From positions 7,688,001 through 7,752,000 of the forward strand of contig CM048572.1 in NCBI GenBank assembly GCA_026413225.1: DNA of 64,000 nt, written 5' to 3'. Under the pieces are notes generated by a model, which was given only the letters and a program-made list of their open reading frames with translations, was not told where the DNA came from and did no database searches. Both the position numbers and the translations under genes were made by a program. Numbering within the stretch: the first letter of the stretch is position 1; each line of letters begins with the position of its first letter. This stretch comes from Otis tarda (Eukaryota; Chordata; Aves; Otidiformes; Otididae). Below, in pieces: positions 58,248 through 64,000 of this stretch.

Positions 58248-58382
58248 GGCTCTGCAAAGACAGGAGGTGGTGAGCCTCTTGGAGACTGGATGTGATGGCT
58301 GTTACTGGTGGTGATCAGTTCTGTGCTGAAAGCAGTTGCCTAGTAAGCACTACCATATGTGCCCCACTGCCACAGAAGAATG
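58248..58382 (+). other. snoRNA host exon 4
   Basis: The acceptor is ctttttacttgtag-like (ttttacttgtag) and the donor is gaatg|gtaagc. It shares its start with exon 3 (ggctctgcaaagacag) and has small differences inside. Confidence 0.75.
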
Positions 58383-61300
58383 GTAAGCTTTTGATCCACC
58401 TGTGTTCAGTAGTTTAAATTAAAAAAATAAAAAGGGGGTGGGACCCAGCTTTCTGCATGGGAGTTGCTTCTGCAGTGCTTTGACAGGTTAGTGTCCCTGG
58501 AGATTTGACAGGTGTGTAGATTTGAGCATTGCAACAGTGTTGAACCTGGGTTCCAACAGCTGTTGAAATATTCAAGTTTCCGTCTTCCCTGCAGGGAGTA
58601 ATGCCTTGTCAGTTGTTATAGACATGAAGATTTTTCGAGTCTAATTGAAATGTGATTGCCTTTTAACATTCAGCTGAAGAGCATCTGTTATGATGACTTC
58701 AGACTTTTTTCCACTGCACCAGATTGGCAATGCTGATGCAAACTTCTGTTTTAGCCAGATTGACTGATTTCACAGATGTAAGATGCTTCAGTTCCTCATG
58801 TGGCTGTATACTGAGGCTACATGCACTTTCCTTGCAGCAGAGTACAATAACATACATACTGCATGCTTTGAGGGCAGGTAGCACTGGAGGGTGCTGTCTG
58901 CATGTATCATAGTAATACTGATTGTATAACATTATCTGACATGCGTAAAAGACTTGAGGATCAAAAGTGAAGGAATTCTTGCTTTCAAAAGATCCCAAGT
59001 AAATGGCAGAGAGCTTGGACAGGTTTCAATTTAACTTCACAGGCATAAGTATAGCTTTTTTGTTTTGCCCCATTTTAAGCAGTGTTAAAATTAGGTGCTT
59101 CTAACCCACTCAGGGAGCTTTTGTTCTTGATATTTTTTTTTCCCCCCATTTTTTAAATTTTCTTTTTCCTCTGAATGGGAGGTTCTCAGTGCCTTGGAGA
59201 AGTGTGGATGAAAGTCAGCTTCCAACAATGTGTCTATTTGCAAGAGAGGGATTGGTTTTGGTGTTTTTGTTTTGGTTTTGGTTTTTTTACAGAAGATCAA
59301 TGATGTGACATCTTCTGAAAACTTGGCTATTTGATTAGGATTTCACTAATGTTCTAGAAAATATACTTAACAGAACTTTACTCCATTGGATAAACAGCTA
59401 TTCTCACTGGCTTCATTCAGTTACAGCGGTGTCTTGCTATTCAGGTGCCTGTTGTGCAGCTGTCGTGTCCAAGGAGGGTGAAGTCTCCTTGGTAGCCTGC
59501 ATCTATGAAGAGCATAAAGTCTGTGTCAGATGGTGAAGCTGGTAAAGCTGACCAAATATGTTACTCCAGCACCCTCTACTCAGTCAGCTCCCCCAGTACT
59601 ACTCTAAAAGATCCCACGGAGCAGTTTTAAGAGTGTATCCTATTCAGAGTACGTGGCAGTGAAGGAGTTTTTTGCAGAGCGACCCTTGCTGTCTAGGAGT
59701 GTTTTAGGGGGTTTTGAAAGCTATGTTTGCTGTTTGTGGTAGAGTGGACTGACAATGTTGGCTGTTTTCTTGACAGGTTGAGATTTGTCGGAAGTTGTCC
59801 TGGAACCTGCAGTCATTTCAGTGTACTAGCAGAAAGCTGTCTTCTGATAATGATGTCCCTCTCCATGCTGCTGCCTGTGATCCCTTGTCCAAGCCACAGC
59901 ATTCACATCACCCTGTAACAGCTTTGGTCTTTTCTCAGAGCTAGCAGGAGTGATAAATTGGTGTCCTGCCGACTTACGGACAGAGGGTGTTAACATCTTT
60001 TCCTTGCTATGAGGCATTTAACTGTAATGGCTTCTGGAACTTGCTGCATGTTTAATGAAGTTGGATGCTTTTGTCTGCAAGGGCTGCATTCACCACCTGA
60101 CAGCTAATGTTATCTTATCACAATCCTTAAAAATAAGGAAGCCTTTCTTTAAAGAGCATTGTCAAGTATTGGAGGATGGGTTGTGTAAGGAGAGGGGGGA
60201 ATTCAATTCTTCTCTGTCATCTGGAAATCTTTTGTAATCTGACAGCCTGTAAAGCGGGAAAGGGGCATCTTGTATGCTGCATTGCAGTCTGTGTTTCTGT
60301 ACTGTTGAGAGCCTTTTTTAATAAAATCTGAGTACTGGTGGAGTTCAGCGGAATTCTCTTTACAGGCTTTTAAGAGCCGATTTCTGGATCTCCTTATTGT
60401 TTCTGGGATGGCAACAGTGCTGCTGTGTAGCGATTGCTTGCATGGAGCTGCCTGCTGCCTCAAGCTGGGGCAGTATAGCTCGCATAACCTGAAGTAAAAG
60501 TGCTTGGTGAGACTTGTGCTGCTGTGCTGCAGGAAACATTAGGGCACACTTCTCTATGTAACAGCTGGGTGCTAAAGGTTGACAGCAGGTCTGTCTGCTG
60601 GACCAAAGGGGGAGGTGTTGTCTGCACTTTGCCTCTGTCAGAACAAGGGCTCTCCCTCAGCTTTTCCCTTTGGTCCTGGATGGGGAGCAGCTGGTGTAGA
60701 ATGTAATTAAGTGGAGATTTTGGTTGGCCTGGTAGAAGGTGTAGATTACATGTTCCCAGGTAAGTGACTGTGGCTTTGCAAATTCTTCCATACATGAGTT
60801 TTACAGAAAAGTGGTGGCAGTCTGGGTGGGATTTGGACATTTCCCTTGTGCCATGTGCTCAACTAGCAGGTATGGCTGCACTTCTGGCTGGAGGGATTTA
60901 CGGGCAGATGTTCATTCAGATCCTGAAGCCTTTCCCTGGATGCTGTTCGGCAAACTTCCATGTTTGCAGAGCAGGATAATTAAATATGGATTGTATGTAT
61001 GTGATGGAGTAGGGAACCACTAAACAAGAGGAAGCTAAAGACTTTTCTAAGACCTAATTTCCTAATACCAGAAGTAGTCAAGAGCCATAGGATGTATTGC
61101 TTGGTGTACCTCTGACTTTCATATTCCCCATCAATTGACTCCATAGTGGTGAAAAATCTGTGTCAATGCACCTGTGCTGTGCAATGTCTGCAGATGTAGA
61201 GGGGTTGAGTGGTGGTGAGTGTTCTGCAAGGAGGGACAAGGCATTCTCCATCTCCTGGCAGTCAGGATGCAGAGTGGTGTCTGCACGATGCACAAACAGG

Positions 61301-64000
61301 CCTCGGAAGGTATCTCCTGCAGGTCCTGATCTGGTAGCATTTGTATGCCCCACTGGCAGTGCAAATAAAGTAAATGGCCCCTTCAGATCAAGCTGATGGA
61401 AATAACTGGGATACACATTAACTTGCAGTGTCTCAGACAGCAGGTTCAGATTCAAACCCTAGGCATAATGGAAGTAGCTATTCCCAATGTGCTGCTGCTG
61501 GGAAGTGGTGCAGCACCTATGCGCATTAGGGATGGGCTTAAAAAACCCATCCCCCTGCAGCCTCATGTTCCTGTGGAGCAGGGCCACCTAGCAGCTGTTG
61601 AAGTTTCTGTAGTGCTCGTTCTGGGCCTGTGGAAGCCTGTAACTGATGGGTTACATGCTAAATACCAAGTGAGTGGCTGCTGCCTGAAAGCAACTGGGTG
61701 CACATGCACAGCAGCTGCAGTGAGCCTGCTAGCCCAACAGTGACATTTCAGCTTGAAGTAGCTGAAGGCAAAAGGGAAGCATGAATAACAGGCTGAGGAA
61801 ATGTTTAAGGAATAATTTTCTGCAGCATTTTATTGCAGTGTTATTTTTACTGCCCCATAGCAACAGCCTAATTAATACTCTAATAGGTTGAAAGTTATTT
61901 ACAGCAACTACAAGTTCAGAGGGTATTTCTGCTACTGAAAAGCATAAATAACAGTTTCAGTAGTTATGGGAGGGGATTTGCTGAGCTGATAGTGGCCTTT
62001 GGCATGTATGTTTAGTAGGAAACAGCAATTGTGGGAAATGAGCTGTTAATCAAGATTTAAAGCAATCTTCCATTAACCTGGGTAGAGATTTTTCTCATTC
62101 AATTAATGTAGGCAGCATAATCTCTTGAAACAACATATGGATGAGATATCAAGAGCTGCTGCTGATATAATTACTTTCATAATCTAATGAGCATACCTAC
62201 CCACAAGCATACTTTGTGGAGCATAGTGTGCTGGTTGTCCAGTGGGAGCTGTGAGGACAAATGTAGCTGGAACATGTTTTATTAGGTCTTCAAGAAAAGT
62301 TGCTCAGGTCAGGATTCAAGCACTGCTTCTATTGCATATATCCATTGGAATGGAAGACAAAACTGTCTCAAGATAACTGATCCACTGTAAGCAATTCATG
62401 GATGCTCTCTAGTCTGGATGCAGGGGCTAGATAGGTGGAGAAACTGAACCGCATGTGATGAACTGAGTCTGGAGATCTCTGACCTGGTGGCTATAGAGGG
62501 TGCTGTATGCATGTATTGCCCAAAGCTTAGTAAGGGCCGGATGGGGTTTCTGCATCAAACTCCGTTTGGTTGAGTTGTTCTGTGTGTATACAGTCAGGGT
62601 GCTTTCACCTTGTCACTACAGCAGTGTGCTGTAACAAACTCCTGGACCAGTGGTCATTGGCTTATCTGTAAGAACAAGAAGTGTGACAAAGTGGAGACAA
62701 ACCCCAAAAGTAACATCTGAACTTGTCAGAGGCTTTTATTTAGAGGAGTAGAGGTGGAGGCGGTCATCTGTACTGATAGGCTTTTGCTTCAAAGCTTTCA
62801 TCTGCTGGGATTTCTGAACTGGTTTGAATCTGGAGAGCATCCCCTGGCACTCCTTCCACACCTTTGCTCCAAATTCCCACACACCATGCTCAAATGTGAG
62901 CATGGCTACATTTACCGAAAGTCTATCTGGACAGAGTTTCAGGAAAATGAAGGTATGTGGTAGGCTGAGCTGGTAAACGCAGACTGAACTTGACTGTAGG
63001 CAGCTATGGGCTCTCAGCAATGTGGTATACTGTGAGCTCAGGTAATCTTCCTGTGTGTTAACCACAAGCTATTCAAAAACTTGAGCTGCAATGGACTTCC
63101 TAGTACAACTGTGTTACAGCCCAGTAATGAAGCAGGTCTGGTTAATAGAGAAACCATCAAAAAAACTTTGTCTAGACCAAGCATGGAGGTAAGATCACCC
63201 TGTTTGAAAATCTCCATATAGCCCTTTGATAAAAGTTGGGAGGGGGAGGGTTTAACACTGAATTTGAAGCAATTTGCAGCTCTCCTCCTCAGAGCTGTCC
63301 TTGGCATTTGTTGACCCATTGCTTGCTTGACTTCTGCAGGCACTGGTCAACTGAGTGTCTGCTGGGTGTTTTCAATGAGAAGATGAAAGCCAGGAGGTTC
63401 ATTTCAGAAAAAGGCTTACAGCTTTTTCTCTGCACAGGGAGCTCCCTACTAGCTCTCAGATACCGGCAGAGGACAATTACAGCATGTCCGGAGCTCTTAT
63501 TCTACTGTGAAGTGGCTGAGCAGGACAGTGAGGACAAAGACAGAATTGCCAGTTTCATCAATTATAGCAGGAACAGACAATGCTGTATTGTACTTCAGTA
63601 ACTTTCTAAAACTGAAAGCTGGAATCTGTCACTAGGCTGGTATGTTTAAGCAAATATTTACTTTTCTCAAACAGCTCTATTTCTTGGTGCCATGAGCATT
63701 TGAGAGGAAAATAGCACAGATTATTTGTCTGATGCTGTTTTTAATAGGCATGTTTTCATACACAGTGAGAGGTTTAACATTTATATTCCCAAAGACCCTG
63801 GCATCTTTTTGACGGCATGGTGATGATTATATCATTTTTAGACCCATCTGTTAAGCGGCTGCATTAGCTTATAGGATAGCACAGTCCATTTACTCATTGC
63901 TGCTGCTTTGCGTTGTTTCCTCTGCCTCCACCTCTGCTCAGTGATAGATTAAGTCATTTGACACTTCAGCTGTGTTGACAGGCTGGACATTATCATGGAC
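58383..64000. other. Region downstream of the snoRNA host, no gene recognised
   Basis: About 5.6 kb of average composition. A + strand AATAAA at 60320-60325 could end the host transcript. No conserved coding frame, snoRNA with a good stem, or recognised transposable element was found. Open frames up to about 125 codons occur on both strands and look random. Confidence 0.5.

Larger units (their letters stand above)
55900..58382 (+). ncRNA. ZFAS1: snoRNA host gene, ZFAS1-like, at least four exons
   Basis: This non-coding host transcript supplies intronic snoRNAs during splicing. The candidate start at about 55900 is a TOP-type pyrimidine tract (cccttgct-like, ccctcttgctcc), the class used by snoRNA hosts and ribosomal protein genes. 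Proposed exons are 55900-55917 (short, end uncertain), 56450-56552, 57594-57732 and 58248-58382. Each of the three introns carries one C/D snoRNA ending 71-72 bases before the next acceptor, the usual spacing for splicing-coupled processing. Exons 3 and 4 are alike (both start ggctctgcaaagacag), as are the introns before them. None has a conserved reading frame. Identity with ZFAS1 rests on location beside STAU1 and on the snoRNA type, and later exons may exist. Confidence 0.8.
57340..58382 (+). repeat. Tandem duplication of a snoRNA-plus-exon unit
   Basis: Two consecutive units have a period of about 653 bases (C box to C box, 57443 to 58096). Matching flanks include ggaggtgggagtgtgg before the snoRNA, cacaccctggcagg after it, and the start of the next exon. 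The outer limits are approximate. Confidence 0.8.

Noticed and set aside
58685..58741. Fourth C/D snoRNA (ATGATGA at 58690, CTGA at 58733)
   Set aside because: Only 36 bases lie between the boxes, there is no terminal stem, and no acceptor was placed downstream.
61396..61743. 115-codon + strand open frame
   Set aside because: No recognisable domain, and no splice-site or promoter support. Its length is within chance for this composition.
63236..63601. 121-codon + strand open frame
   Set aside because: No known motif or supporting signals. It could be tested by RNA-seq, but the sequence alone does not support it.

Overview
The window looks like part of a bird genome. Its introns are short and AT-rich, its gene starts are GC-rich CpG islands, and it carries CR1 LINE copies, one of which ends in the typical 8-base AGAATCAT-type repeats. 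A turtle or crocodile is less likely but cannot be excluded from sequence alone. The spliced genes were assembled by hand from reading frame, splice sites and remembered similarity to the human proteins.

Layout, all three recognised genes on the + strand. (1) 1-8.15 kb: the last 11 coding exons of CSE1L (exportin-2/CAS), the C-terminal 477 codons, with stop, 3'UTR and poly(A) signal. (2) 8.16-14.5 kb: intergenic DNA with no gene seen, ending in a G-quadruplex-type motif. (3) 14.5-46.7 kb: STAU1 (Staufen-1). A CpG-island promoter carries two ZNF143/THAP11-type sites. Two 5'UTR exons follow, then 14 coding exons joining into 690 codons, with alternative 3' ends. Two of the coding exons form a frame-neutral cassette for dsRNA-binding domain 1, which the commonly described mammalian STAU1 isoforms lack. 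(4) 46.7-55.2 kb: mostly intergenic, with one 5'-truncated but open CR1 reverse transcriptase on the - strand (50.37-51.62 kb) and two exon-like segments of a possible unrecognised - strand gene. (5) 55.3-58.4 kb: a TATA/TOP-promoter non-coding host gene with three intronic C/D-box snoRNAs, most likely the ZFAS1/SNORD12 locus. Host gene and all three snoRNAs lie in tandemly duplicated units. (6) 58.4-64 kb: nothing recognised.

Functionally, CSE1L recycles importin-alpha from nucleus to cytoplasm, STAU1 binds double-stranded RNA for transport, translation and decay, and the snoRNAs probably guide 2'-O-methylation of 28S rRNA. They share a neighbourhood, not a pathway. Compared with the human order as I remember it, STAU1 here points the same way as CSE1L, and DDX27 and ZNFX1 are missing between STAU1 and the snoRNA host, so the locus appears rearranged.
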